DNA from: Oscillospiraceae bacterium
GTDB lineage: Bacteria; Bacillota; Clostridia; Oscillospirales; Ruminococcaceae
Assembly (NCBI GenBank): GCA_030527085.1
Contig: JAUNBN010000106.1
Span: 1-5,258, forward strand
Reading direction: 5' to 3'
Length of the DNA stretch: 5,258 bases
Shown: positions 5,081 to 5,258 of the stretch, in pieces
Layout of the letters: every line of letters starts with the position of its first letter
How positions within the stretch are numbered: position 1 is the first letter of the stretch
The notes under the pieces: generated by a model
Seen by the model: only the letters and a program-made list of their open reading frames with translations
Told to the model about the DNA's origin: nothing
The model's database searches: none
Translations under genes and position numbers: made by a program

Positions 5081-5258
5081 GGGTATATTTTCCTGCAGAG
5101 CGCGAGCTGTACCAATAATGGGGCAGCTGAGAAAGAGGAGCGGCCTCTGGTGCTCAAGTTTTTCAGCTCGACTATGCGTACTTTTCAGGGTATCTCCCCC
5201 CCCCCTCCGCGGGGGGACGCCCCGAACGAATAAACCGCAACGGGCACAGGGCGCACCT
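5081..5258. other. Edge stretch with no supported gene; C10 run and hairpin
   Basis: Both strands are open to the window edge. A minus-strand frame stops at 5072-5074, inside the promoter spacer. A plus-strand frame starts with ATG at 5118-5120 and encodes an Arg/Ser-rich peptide beginning MGQLRKRSGLWCSS. Neither has a ribosome site or recognised domain, and the minus frame passes through a G10 tract. On the plus strand ten Cs (5196-5205) are followed by TCCGC and six Gs (5211-5216), forming a CCCCCC/GGGGGG hairpin. I regard it as intergenic or repeat-like DNA upstream of the regulator promoter. It could also be the 3' end of an upstream minus-strand gene. Confidence 0.45.

Overview
The window is the head/packaging segment of a tailed-phage genome, most likely a prophage in a GC-rich, anaerobic gut-type bacterium. 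All genes I can support lie on the minus strand and read right to left. The strong GGAGG-type ribosome sites, the B. subtilis-like -35/-10 promoter and the style of the phage proteins point to a Gram-positive (Clostridia-like) or Synergistota host. I cannot fix the genus from sequence alone.

Layout in transcription order. (1) 5072-5258 is an ambiguous edge stretch with a C10/G10 run and no convincing gene. (2) A near-consensus sigma70-type promoter (5052-5080), with a LexA/DinR-like palindrome just downstream of it (5031-5042), drives a phage late-regulator-like gene (4459-5007; sigma-70 region 4-like helix-turn-helix, DUF1492/ArpU/RinA type). (3) About 440 bases without a large gene (4020-4458) hold an AT-rich tract, a possible weak terminator, several hairpins and two 86-bp tandem repeats. 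Each repeat folds into a long hairpin, and the two copies differ by a compensatory base pair. (4) A tightly overlapped packaging operon follows: a doubtful 44-codon ORF that starts in the repeat flank (4021-4155), a small Cys-rich protein (3825-4019), a candidate small terminase subunit with a TTG start (3605-3898), the large terminase subunit (2284-3615), a small membrane protein (2034-2270), the portal protein with a TTG start (455-2056) and a two-zinc-ribbon protein (112-474). Bases 1-111 probably lead into the next head gene, but no start is clear.

How the parts fit: the regulator sits under its own, possibly SOS-linked, promoter. Proteins of its family usually switch on or antiterminate late genes, and the hairpin-rich gap between it and the terminase genes is where such control, or a cos/pac packaging start, would be expected. 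The terminase pair would recognise and pump DNA through the portal into the procapsid. The operon is compact: overlaps of 74, 11, 23 and 20 nt and gaps of 1 and 13 nt suggest translational coupling.

The most unusual items are the covarying tandem hairpins with an ORF start on their flank, the GAACAAATGTTT operator-like site at the regulator's predicted transcription start, and a short C-terminal motif (YLRQ-x-E) shared by the large terminase and the neighbouring membrane protein. I found no evidence for a wholly new defence or mobile system.
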